Part shown: in pieces, positions 1 to 6,159 of the stretch | How positions within the stretch are numbered: the first letter of the stretch is position 1 | How the letters are laid out: every line of letters starts with the position of its first letter | Assembly: GCA_023151145.1 (NCBI GenBank) | Contig: JAKLJM010000038.1 | Span: 1-10,943 of the forward strand | Direction of reading: 5' to 3' | Source: Bacteriovoracaceae bacterium | GTDB taxonomy: Bacteria; Bdellovibrionota; Bacteriovoracia; Bacteriovoracales; Bacteriovoracaceae | DNA length: 10,943 bases | Notes under the pieces: model-generated | The model's database searches: none | The model's input: only the letters and a program-made list of their open reading frames with translations | Told to the model about the DNA's origin: nothing | Position numbers and translations under genes: made by a program

Positions 1-1095
1 TGCAATCACTCCTATTAATCCCCACACATTATTTGCTTTTAAAGTTCCGCAGGGAAAGTGATGAAAATCCATTCCATTTTTAATGTCTTTTATGTTGTTT
101 TCTACTTGAGATCTACGTCGGTAAAACTTTATAACAGCTTCATGATTCATCTCAGACTCACTCATGTTCGTGACAACCGCATAGACCTTATAGGGATAAT
201 TGTTCTCTTTTGTCGGTGTTAAATTTTTAGTACGAATAAAAACGACACGTAAGAACTTTCTATCTGGCAATCCCATCAGCGGATAAATTTCTGATGAAAT
301 CTGACAGTCTTTAGAATCAAAAAATCTCAGTTTGGTATTAGCCCATTTCATATGATTCTTATTTTTTGTAAGAATTGGTTTCCAGATATTGGTCTTTAAA
401 TTTATAACAAAATTACAGTTGTGATTTATAAGAGAATTATAGATTTCCATTGTCGAATAAGCTGAGTCTGCTACAAAATATTTTTGAATCTTCTTTGGAA
501 TTTTTGAAAAAGTTTCTTCTAAAAGTTCTGTGGCATCGACGCTGGAATAAGTATTGCCGGCACGAAGCTTGAAGCCATACAAAAGACCTTTATCATCAAA
601 AAGATTTTGAGAATTTAAACATAATTCTTTTCTATATCCATAGGCCACGCCTTCAGATTTTAGCCCATATTGCTGATGATCTGTGGAATCCATTTTAAAA
701 ACAATTTTATGACAACTCGGTTCTAGTGCTTGCCTGATTTTAAGAGCTAATGCTGGAATAAGTTTTCTAATATTTTCAACTTTTCGTGTGTGAAAGCTTC
801 TAAGAAATTTTCCCATGGTTTCAGATGACGGGGAATTTGTGAGTTTAAAAAATAAGGGGTCCTGGCCCTACCAGTCAAAGTCATCAAGGCAGTCAGTACC
901 AGCAATAAATCCAAAAATACCGACATAAAACTTATTCCATGAACTAAACCCTCGATTTCTCTTCTTTAAAGGTAACTCATGCCCCAATAAGTTTTTAATT
1001 TCAAATTTATGGATCAAGTCGTCGAATAAATTTAATCCAGAAAATGAAGAAAGGGACTTGGCAAATGATGTGTAGTTAATAGATAGTTTATTCAT
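1..1095 (-). pseudogene. IS1380-family transposase, C-terminus off the window, one internal amber codon
   Basis: DDE transposase that would mobilise an IS1380-type element. From the ATG at 1095 (MNKLSINYTSF) the frame reads 75 residues to an in-frame TAG at 868-870, after the motif LDDFDW. The same frame then stays open for 289 codons to the left edge, so the only defect visible is one nonsense codon. The downstream part carries the expected acidic residues: MDSTDHQQYG (about 677-706), VADSAYST (about 454-477), and the family signature Y-2-R-3-E-6-K in YRRRSQVENNIKDIK (about 84-128). The IS1380 family has Y-(2)-R-(3)-E-(6)-K around the catalytic Glu. About 364 codons are present against roughly 430-490 in the family (from memory), so the C-terminus is missing only because the window ends. 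A TTG further upstream (1152) is a weaker start. Either the amber makes it a pseudogene, or a Tyr codon (TAT/TAC) was mutated or misread. Family assignment is firm; functional state is uncertain. Confidence 0.88.
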
Positions 1096-1167
1096 AAGAG
1101 GGCTTTTTTTTGAGTAAATTGTTTTGTGGTAAAAAGAATTTAATCGAAACAAAAGCCTTTTTCATTT

Positions 1168-1192
1168 CGCAGGGCCGTGAACGCAGGGCCGG
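1168..1192 (-). repeat. Likely end of the IS1380 element with a 9-bp direct repeat
   Basis: Read on the minus strand, the sequence upstream of the transposase starts CCGGCCCTGCG at 1192 and repeats GGCCCTGCG 14 bp further in (copies at 1182-1190 and 1168-1176). Ends beginning CC are typical of IS1380-type inverted repeats, and this GC-rich stretch stands out from the AT-rich surroundings. The outer boundary near 1192 is therefore my best estimate of the element end. The matching right inverted repeat and the 4-bp target duplication lie outside the window, so this cannot be confirmed here. Confidence 0.45.
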
Positions 1193-1225
1193 ATAATCAG
1201 TACATTTGGTGAAAGATTTAATGGA

Positions 1226-1257
1226 GTAAATTTTCCAATGAAAATTTACATTTTTTT
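1226..1257 (+). terminator. AT-rich hairpin followed by a T-run
   Basis: A perfect 10-bp stem (GTAAATTTTC at 1226-1235 pairing with GAAAATTTAC at 1240-1249) encloses the loop CAAT. On the plus strand seven T follow at 1251-1257. The shape is that of an intrinsic terminator, but the stem is AT-rich and weak and the genes on both sides lie on the minus strand. It would therefore act on antisense transcription. On the minus strand there is no T-run after the stem, although the hairpin lies just beyond the last gene of the five-gene operon and could still protect its 3' end. Confidence 0.3.
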
Positions 1258-1276
1258 ATGAGCTTACTGACGGATT

Positions 1277-1290
1277 AACTGTTAACAGTT
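1277..1290. repeat. 14-bp perfect palindrome over a stop codon
   Basis: AACTGTTAACAGTT is perfectly self-complementary and includes the stop codon (TAA, 1282-1284) of the 133-residue membrane protein. It has no loop or T-run, so it is a poor terminator. It could be a protein-binding site or chance. Confidence 0.3.
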
Positions 1291-1683
1291 GCATTCAATT
1301 TTTTTAAACAAATTTGACCTGTGGAAATAAATAGCAAATATAATCCAAAACGAGGTTCTAAAAATCATAGCAACAAGTGTTTTAAGTTCATACAGTTGCC
1401 CTTGGAAAATATGATTCAATAAATACGCAAGCACAAATGCACTAGATACCGCAATTACTAAAGAAAGCTTTTTAACACAAGTTTTCATTTTAAAAATGGA
1501 AACACTTGCAACAAGGTAAAAAAAGCCCGCAATAAAATTAAACCATAATACAAGAGGAACGATATTTCCTCTTGTAGCAATTCCACTTTCTGTAAATAAA
1601 GATCTTCCACCAGATAAAATCGTCATTAATCCGAAAATCAAAAAAACCAATCCTATCCAAACATTCTTTTTTTTTAAATTCAC
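1282..1683 (-). CDS. Small four-helix membrane protein, function unknown
   Basis: 133 residues with four clear hydrophobic segments at about 8-27, 43-65, 73-95 and 102-122. A positively charged start (MNLKKK) suggests a cytoplasmic N-terminus. I do not recognise a family. Two cysteines close the protein (IECNC) and a third sits at about residue 69. The start is GTG at 1681-1683, supported by a strong AAGGGGG ribosome site just upstream; the overlapping ATG one base away is followed at once by TGA. It is the last gene of the MarR-led operon, 38 bp after the preceding membrane protein. Base composition matches its neighbours. Membrane location is well supported; function is not. Confidence 0.7.
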   Translation of the reverse strand: MNLKKKNVWIGLVFLIFGLMTILSGGRSLFTESGIATRGNIVPLVLWFNFIAGFFYLVASVSIFKMKTCVKKLSLVIAVSSAFVLAYLLNHIFQGQLYELKTLVAMIFRTSFWIIFAIYFHRSNLFKKIECNC

Positions 1684-1721
1684 ATATCCCCCTTTTCAGG
1701 TTTCTTTTCACCAAATCCACT

Positions 1722-2144
1722 TTAAATGACAGTATTCTTCGATTTACTTATAAAGTAGCCCAACATGAACACACTTGCTGTCATACAAATAGCACCGATA
1801 AGAACAAAGACTGGAGAAGCTGACAACAAGAGTTCTAATAAGATACCAACTGGCATCAACATTCCTAGAATAGCTAACCAAGACACAAGTTGTTTTTGCT
1901 TAAAACTAATATCTAACTTAAACAGCAGATATCCAATGACGATATTCAAGAATGCAAAAAGATTACCATGCACATGGGCCAATCTAGCCTCAAAGTGTTT
2001 TCCATTGCCATAGGCGGCAGCCCATTCAGCAGCGTTGGGTGCAAAGTCCCTTAGGTATATTAATAAGAAACCATAAAGCATAAATCCAGCCATTGCATAA
2101 AACCCAACTACTAGATTTTTTCTACCCTCATTTTGATTTCCCAT
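1722..2144 (-). CDS. Four-helix membrane protein with a conserved-looking HxH before helix 2
   Basis: 140 residues with hydrophobic segments at about 11-31, 57-76, 85-108 and 110-133. Between helices 1 and 2 lies a short amphipathic stretch ending in ARLAHVHGNLFAFLN, with His50, His57 and His59 at the membrane edge. Such positions could bind haem or a metal. The arrangement (four helices, an R-x-x-H motif entering helix 2) loosely recalls small haem-binding membrane proteins such as styrene-oxide isomerase, but this is an impression and not a family call. The ATG at 2144 is preferred over a TTG six codons upstream because AAAGGAAAG sits directly before it. It lies 65 bp after the secreted His-rich gene and 38 bp before the next membrane gene. 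Confidence 0.72.
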   Translation of the reverse strand: MGNQNEGRKNLVVGFYAMAGFMLYGFLLIYLRDFAPNAAEWAAAYGNGKHFEARLAHVHGNLFAFLNIVIGYLLFKLDISFKQKQLVSWLAILGMLMPVGILLELLLSASPVFVLIGAICMTASVFMLGYFISKSKNTVI

Positions 2145-2209
2145 GTTAATCTTTCCTTTCAAAATTAATGAAAATCGAACCTAATTTAAAGTCTTATCAG
2201 TTTATCTTA

Positions 2210-2641
2210 CTAGTGCTTCCAGCCAACATGATTAAACATCTTTTCGTATCCTAGAAGTGCCTCATGTATTTTTTTATGACCACTCTCATAGTGACCATTT
2301 TTAAAATCAGAGGAACCATCGAGAATCAAACCTAGTGAAGGGTGAATGGCGGCATCGGCGGCAGGCTCAAGCTTGCAAGTTTTGAAAATGTCGTTAACTG
2401 TTTCTGTAATCTTATCGCCGTAAGACTTAACAACCTTAACGTCATCCTTTTTAGGATTTAACTCTTTCATTAAACTTAATATTTTTTCCATTCGAACTTT
2501 TAGATCACTGGTGGGAGTAAACTTAATTTTAGACTCAGCTTTGTTTGAAATTTGTTTACCATGACCGGAATGATGATCATGGTTTTGTGCTATTGCTATA
2601 TTTGTAACAGCTATAAGAAAAACGACTAATGTAATTTTCAT
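2210..2641 (-). CDS. Secreted periplasmic protein with His-rich N-terminus
   Basis: 143 residues. A signal peptide covers residues 1-18 (hydrophobic LVVFLIAV, cleavage likely after AIA). The mature protein begins with a His cluster (QNHDHHSGHGK, residues 19-29). The rest looks helical: about 44-62, 68-90 and 118-138. It contains Cys89 and further histidines at 100, 117, 122, 126, 138 and 143. Histidine spacing and the single Cys suggest binding of a metal such as Cu, Ni or Zn, or of haem; this is inference only, and I recognise no named family. The start at 2641 is chosen because GGAGAAAG lies just upstream. An earlier ATG at 2653 lacks a ribosome site and its own first codons are that GGAG. 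The gene follows the cupin-like gene directly, so translation is probably coupled. Confidence 0.75.
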   Translation of the reverse strand: MKITLVVFLIAVTNIAIAQNHDHHSGHGKQISNKAESKIKFTPTSDLKVRMEKILSLMKELNPKKDDVKVVKSYGDKITETVNDIFKTCKLEPAADAAIHPSLGLILDGSSDFKNGHYESGHKKIHEALLGYEKMFNHVGWKH

Positions 2642-2652
2642 TTCTTTCTCCA

Positions 2653-2874
2653 TTATTTAATTAAATACAAATATGAATCTATATTAGCTTTGACTTCGTG
2701 TTCGACATTTCCAGATTGCACAATCAGAATTGCCTTGCTCGAAGTTGAATGTTTATCTAAAGATTGCCCTTTTTTAAAACCAAGCCCAATTAGTTTGAAG
2801 GATGGGTTTGATAAAACTTTAACTATTTTGCCATCTTCACTTAGGGCAATCTCTTCCATTAATACATGTTTCAT
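2653..2874 (-). CDS. Truncated cupin-like protein (N-terminal half of a barrel)
   Basis: 73 residues that match only the first cupin motif region: a short strand, then KGQSLDKHSTSSKAILIVQSG, resembling the G-x-H...-G core (Gly, His40 or so, then a beta strand ending in a Gly). The second cupin motif and the final strands are absent; usual single-domain cupins are about 100-120 residues. The frame ends in IDSYLYLIK and the following gene starts immediately, so the missing half is not just out of frame in the bases that follow. It overlaps the end of marR in ATGA (2871-2874) with an AGAGG ribosome site inside marR, so it is translated with the regulator. It may be a remnant or a mini-cupin acting as a dimer, possibly a ligand or metal binder. 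Confidence 0.62.
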   Translation of the reverse strand: MKHVLMEEIALSEDGKIVKVLSNPSFKLIGLGFKKGQSLDKHSTSSKAILIVQSGNVEHEVKANIDSYLYLIK

Positions 2875-3314
2875 AGCTTTACCTCTTTATTGTTTTTAAA
2901 AAGTTTCCCACTAATAATTTTTAATATTTTTAAAGGAATCTTATCTGCAATGGTGCTTGCGGATAATTCAATTATTTTCACACGCTCAACACTAAGATTA
3001 TTCATAAACGTTTCCCCAGACGGTGTAAGAGAAATGATCTTAGCTCTCCTATTATCCTGATCTTCTTTTCTTTGAATGAGCTCTTTTTTGACCAGCTCAT
3101 CAATCATTCGGCTTGTTGCAGACATTGAAAGGTTTAATTTATTTGAAATATCATTAACATTAACTTTCTTGTCGCGATCAATGATATGAAGAGCAGCCAC
3201 TTGAGAAAAGCTCAAATGCTCTTCACTTACGACGACTGCTAGTCGCTCAATAACTTTGCTAAAAAGTATCCTTGTGAAACGTTCTATCGGCGAATTTATT
3301 ATTTTATTGCTCAT
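2871..3314 (-). CDS. MarR-family transcriptional regulator
   Basis: 147 residues with the MarR winged helix. N-terminal dimerisation helix about 8-30, helix-turn-helix about 53-76 (VNVNDISNKLNLSMSATSRMI), and the wing with the family motif DQDNRRAKIISLT at about 85-97 (the conserved D-x-R/R pair), followed by C-terminal dimerisation helices. MarR proteins are usually dimeric repressors that bind palindromes and let go when a ligand or oxidant binds. The protein has no cysteine, so a Cys-based redox switch like OhrR is unlikely. It is divergent from the exporter operon across a 55-bp gap with two overlapping palindromes, so it probably represses both directions. The ATG at 3312-3314 has no ribosome site, and the perfect TATAAT ends seven bases before its A, which points to a leaderless mRNA. 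Confidence 0.9.
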   Translation of the reverse strand: MSNKIINSPIERFTRILFSKVIERLAVVVSEEHLSFSQVAALHIIDRDKKVNVNDISNKLNLSMSATSRMIDELVKKELIQRKEDQDNRRAKIISLTPSGETFMNNLSVERVKIIELSASTIADKIPLKILKIISGKLFKNNKEVKL

Positions 3315-3335
3315 GTTTTTATTATATGCAATAAT
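3307..3335 (+). promoter_or_regulatory. Candidate promoter for the exporter operon
   Basis: TTGCTC (3307-3312) and AATAAT (3330-3335) are separated by 17 bp, giving a start near 3342 and a leader of about 28 nt to the ATG at 3370. The -35 match is only 3 of 6 and the -10 is 5 of 6. The -10 sits in the centre of the first palindrome. Plausible but not certain. Confidence 0.4.
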
Positions 3336-3348
3336 TGCATAAATGCAA
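3321..3348 (-). promoter_or_regulatory. marR promoter with TSS at the start codon (leaderless)
   Basis: On the minus strand a perfect TATAAT lies at 3326-3321. A weak -35 TTGCAT lies at 3348-3343 with a 16-bp spacer. Position +1 by standard spacing is 3314, the A of the marR ATG. The -35 and -10 lie inside or beside the palindromes, so bound MarR should block its own promoter. Confidence 0.55.
3325..3348. promoter_or_regulatory. Putative MarR operator: two overlapping palindromes
   Basis: TATGCAATAATTGCATA (3325-3341) is a perfect 8-1-8 inverted repeat. It overlaps TTGCATAAATGCAA (3335-3348), a perfect 6-2-6 inverted repeat. The central TTGCAT half-site (3335-3340) is shared, giving three half-sites in a row: 3326-3331, 3335-3340 and 3343-3348. 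MarR-family proteins commonly bind such AT-rich palindromes. The site covers the core promoters proposed for both directions. Confidence 0.75.
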
Positions 3349-3369
3349 CTATTAACTTTAGGAAACTAT

Positions 3370-4698
3370 ATGCCAAAGCTTAACCATATGAAAATACTAA
3401 CTATTATTTATATTATTAGCACGCCTCTATATGCATTTGGCACGGAGCCAGACAGTAAAAACAATGTTTTAACTTTAAATGATTTAGAGGCGGTGGCCCT
3501 AAACCAATCATTAGATATAAAGTCTAAAGAATATGAAGTCATTGCCACTCAAGAAAAAAGTCAATCCCTCACCTCTAACTACATTCCAAAACTTTCATTA
3601 GAGGGAAGTTACAAATACTTATCTGAAATACCTGAAATAAATATGGCCCCAGGTCGAGTTCTCAAATTTGGGGACAATATTAATTATAGTATTGGTCCAA
3701 CTCTAACAATGACTCTTTTCGATTTCGGAGCAAAATCACAGCTTCAAAAATCATTGAATATGAATGTTTCAGCAAAGAAAAATGAAGTAATTAATTTAAA
3801 ATCTAATGTTCTTTTTAAATCACGCTTTCACTATATTAACCTAGCGTTGCTTTTGGAAAAAAGAGCCGTAATTGCAAATTCTTTAAAAGTTGCCCAAAAG
3901 CAATTGAAGGATGTTTCGTCCAAGCAACGTTTTGGTTCAGGATCTAGGCTTGACTTATTAACAGCGCAAAAAGAAGTCCATGAATTAGAATCTCTCCTAA
4001 AAGAAACTTCATTTAATATTGAAGCTGAAAAATCCGAGCTATATAAAGTTTCATCCTCTCAAAAAATAAAAGAAACAAATTTTGAATCTGCTCAAAACTA
4101 TTTAGAAAAATTAGAGTTTATTAAAAACCGCTTTATAAGCTACAAAAGTAGAAATTATATCACAATTGAAAATGCAAGAATAAAAAGCCTCAAAGACCAA
4201 TCTGAATCACTTGAAAATCAAGCAAGTTCAATTTCAAAACAAAGGTATCCGAAAGTAAATCTTTTTGCTAAAAGCTCACTTGACTATCCAAACGGACCTG
4301 ACCTCACTCAGTTTAATCAAAATGCAGTTGGCATAACACTTTCAATGCCAATATTTGACGGCGGCGAAATATCTCACAGTGCAAGCGAAAAACAAAATCA
4401 AGCCTTGGCATTGAGTCACCAAGTCCTTAACGAAGAAAGAAATTTAAATGAATCTATTCACTTACTGCTGAAGAGAATTGATAACTTAACAGAACAAAAC
4501 GAAATCATTCAGAAGAAGATTATTGAATCAAATGAAATATCAAAACTACTTTATAAAAGTTATCTGGAGGGCCACACGACTTTTATAGAAGTCGAACGGG
4601 CCAATGTAAAAAGTAGAGAGGCACAACTAAATCTAAGTGCAAATGTATATCAGATAACTTTTAACTTAATTCAACTAGCTAACATTGCCGGAGAATAA
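3370..4698 (+). CDS. TolC-family outer-membrane efflux protein
   Basis: 442 residues. Outer-membrane channel of a tripartite exporter, expected to form a trimer with a beta barrel and a periplasmic alpha tunnel. Signal peptide at residues 1-22 (MPKLNHMK then ILTIIYIISTPLYA, cleavage after LYA). Two OEP repeats follow, and each has a beta hairpin with matching ends: YSIGPTLTMTLFDFGAKSQ and NAVGITLSMPIFDGGEIS, both with the typical hydrophobic-(F/I)DxG turn. Long Gln/Glu/Lys/Leu-rich helices lie between them, including RLDLLTAQKE in the first. Length is normal for the family (about 420-490). The start at 3370 is chosen because AGGAAA lies six bases upstream and yields a good signal peptide; an ATG at 3343 lies inside the operator and before any ribosome site. 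First gene of the exporter operon. Confidence 0.93.
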   Translation: MPKLNHMKILTIIYIISTPLYAFGTEPDSKNNVLTLNDLEAVALNQSLDIKSKEYEVIATQEKSQSLTSNYIPKLSLEGSYKYLSEIPEINMAPGRVLKFGDNINYSIGPTLTMTLFDFGAKSQLQKSLNMNVSAKKNEVINLKSNVLFKSRFHYINLALLLEKRAVIANSLKVAQKQLKDVSSKQRFGSGSRLDLLTAQKEVHELESLLKETSFNIEAEKSELYKVSSSQKIKETNFESAQNYLEKLEFIKNRFISYKSRNYITIENARIKSLKDQSESLENQASSISKQRYPKVNLFAKSSLDYPNGPDLTQFNQNAVGITLSMPIFDGGEISHSASEKQNQALALSHQVLNEERNLNESIHLLLKRIDNLTEQNEIIQKKIIESNEISKLLYKSYLEGHTTFIEVERANVKSREAQLNLSANVYQITFNLIQLANIAGE

Positions 4699-4699
4699 A

Positions 4700-5431
4700 A
4701 TGAATTTTAATAAAAAATACTTACTAATAATCCCTGTACTAATTATTTCAGTAGCGACCATTAAATTTCTAAAGGACAAATTTTCTCCAATGAGATTCTC
4801 GGGAACCGTTGAAGCTACTCAAATCGTAATTTCATCGAGACTTAACAGTAACATTAAAAGTATTGCTGTAAAGGAGGGCGACCTAGTTAAAAAAGACACA
4901 ATCCTTATTAATCTAGATTGCGAAGACATAAATGTTACCTTCGCCAGACTTTTTGATGACTATGATCGTGCTAAAAAACTTTCAACCAGTGGAGCTGGAT
5001 CAAAAGAATCTTTTGAGAAAGCGAAGTCTTTGTTTAATGAAATCGAAATAAAAAAAGGCTGGTGTGAAATTAAATCTCCTTTGGATGGAGTTATCACAAA
5101 CAACTTTCATGAAATTGGCGAATATGTAACTCCAGGAACAAAATTATTATCAGTTTTAGATAAGAATAATTATTGGGTCTATTTTTATATTCCTCAAACA
5201 CTCATAAATAAATTTAACACTGGTGACTCAATAAATTTAATCCTACCTGAAACAAATGACACTTTCCCAGGAAAAGTAATTAAAATAAATGAGAATGCAG
5301 AATTTACACCTAAAAATGTGCAAACTTTTGATGAGCGAGCAAGATTAGTCTACGGAATTAAAGTGAAAGTAGAAAACAAAGAAAATCGTCTAAAACCTGG
5401 AATGTCTTTAGACATGGAGATTAAGAGATAA
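4700..5431 (+). CDS. Short HlyD/YbhG-type periplasmic adaptor
   Basis: 243 residues. Links the inner-membrane permeases to the TolC channel. One N-terminal membrane helix (about 7-24) then a periplasmic part: lipoyl half 1 (about 35-75, with SRLNSNIKSIAVKEGDLVKK), a helical hairpin (about 78-120, with DYDRAKKLSTSGAGSKESFE), lipoyl half 2 (KSPLDGVITN, 125-134), then the barrel domain and the ending typical of YbhG-like adaptors (FTPKNVQTFDERARLVYGIK). It is about 90 residues shorter than YbhG of E. coli (332), mostly because the hairpin is short, about 45 residues. Cys74 and Cys122 flank the hairpin base. The start at 4700 follows GGAG at 4690-4693, and tolC ends at 4698. It is not a typical lipoprotein. 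Confidence 0.9.
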   Translation: MNFNKKYLLIIPVLIISVATIKFLKDKFSPMRFSGTVEATQIVISSRLNSNIKSIAVKEGDLVKKDTILINLDCEDINVTFARLFDDYDRAKKLSTSGAGSKESFEKAKSLFNEIEIKKGWCEIKSPLDGVITNNFHEIGEYVTPGTKLLSVLDKNNYWVYFYIPQTLINKFNTGDSINLILPETNDTFPGKVIKINENAEFTPKNVQTFDERARLVYGIKVKVENKENRLKPGMSLDMEIKR

Positions 5432-6159
5432 TGACTCTTCAAATACGACTTAACAAAATTCAAAAGCAATTTGGTGATATCAAAGCACTTAATGATATTG
5501 AAGATGTTTTTGAGTCTGGAAAACTTCATGGTCTCATCGGTCCAGAGGGCGCAGGCAAAACCACCTTATTACGAAATTTAATGGGATTGTTTTTGCCAAG
5601 CTCAGGAAATATTGAATTTTATGAAAATTCAAAAATAGTCTCCTTTGAACATATTAAAAATAAAATCTCTTATATGCCGCAAAGACAAAGCTTATACCCT
5701 GACTTGTCTATTGAAGAACATTTACACTTTTTTAAATCGCTATATGGCCTTGATGAAAAATACTTTGAATTAAAATCACGAGAGCTATTAGAAATCACTC
5801 GCCTTAACAAATTTCTAGATCGACCTGCTGGAAAGCTGTCTGGAGGAATGTATAAAAAATTGGGCCTCATGTTGTCCCTCTTACAGTCGCCAAAAGTCCT
5901 TCTTTTAGATGAGCCAACCAACGGAGTTGATCCCATCAGTCGACGTGAATTCTGGGAATTACTTCATCACCTCATATCTGATGAAATCATTATTGTCTAT
6001 GCAACCTCATATATGGATGAAGCTGAAAGATGTGATATCGTTCATCTCTTGGATAAAGGTAGACTCTTTTCAAAAGGAACTCCCGCAAATCTATTAGAGA
6101 GCGCCAAGGCTAAGACATTTGACGAATACTACTTAAATCATACCAAGGAAAATGTATGA
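5431..6159 (+). CDS. ABC transporter ATPase, first subunit (YbhF N-half equivalent)
   Basis: 242 residues; one nucleotide-binding domain. Walker A GPEGAGKT at 37-44, Q-loop Gln84 (YMPQ), signature LSGGM at 136-140, Walker B with LLLDEP at 157-162 (catalytic Glu161), and D-loop GVDP at 165-168. The usual H-loop histidine is Ser193 in ATSYMDEAE. In E. coli YbhF, where two such halves are fused, the first half also lacks this His (there Ala, from memory). The subunit should pair with the next gene product, and its own Walker motifs then sit in a degenerate site. The ATG overlaps the adaptor stop in TAATG (5429-5433), with AAGAG just before; translation is coupled. Confidence 0.93.
   Translation: MTLQIRLNKIQKQFGDIKALNDIEDVFESGKLHGLIGPEGAGKTTLLRNLMGLFLPSSGNIEFYENSKIVSFEHIKNKISYMPQRQSLYPDLSIEEHLHFFKSLYGLDEKYFELKSRELLEITRLNKFLDRPAGKLSGGMYKKLGLMLSLLQSPKVLLLDEPTNGVDPISRREFWELLHHLISDEIIIVYATSYMDEAERCDIVHLLDKGRLFSKGTPANLLESAKAKTFDEYYLNHTKENV

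Noticed and set aside
868..1152. Stand-alone 94-codon gene on the minus strand
   Set aside because: It is the N-terminal part of the transposase, cut by the amber at 868-870; the frame continues to the left edge. Its first codon here is a TTG with no ribosome site.
1538..1720. 60-codon ORF on the minus strand
   Set aside because: It overlaps the 133-residue membrane protein in another frame and reads as low-complexity Lys/Ile sequence.
1765..2013. 82-codon ORF on the plus strand
   Set aside because: It is antisense to the 140-residue membrane protein and has no ribosome site or recognisable motif.
2690..3060. Two short plus-strand ORFs over the cupin and marR genes
   Set aside because: Both are antisense shadows; marR and the cupin-like gene explain the region well.
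3343..3369. Upstream ATG as the start of the TolC-like protein
   Set aside because: It lies inside the operator palindrome, has no ribosome site and gives a poorer signal peptide than the ATG at 3370, which has AGGAAA six bases before it.
5670..5936. Antisense ORF of 88 codons over the first ATPase
   Set aside because: The plus-strand frame carries all ABC motifs; this is a shadow.
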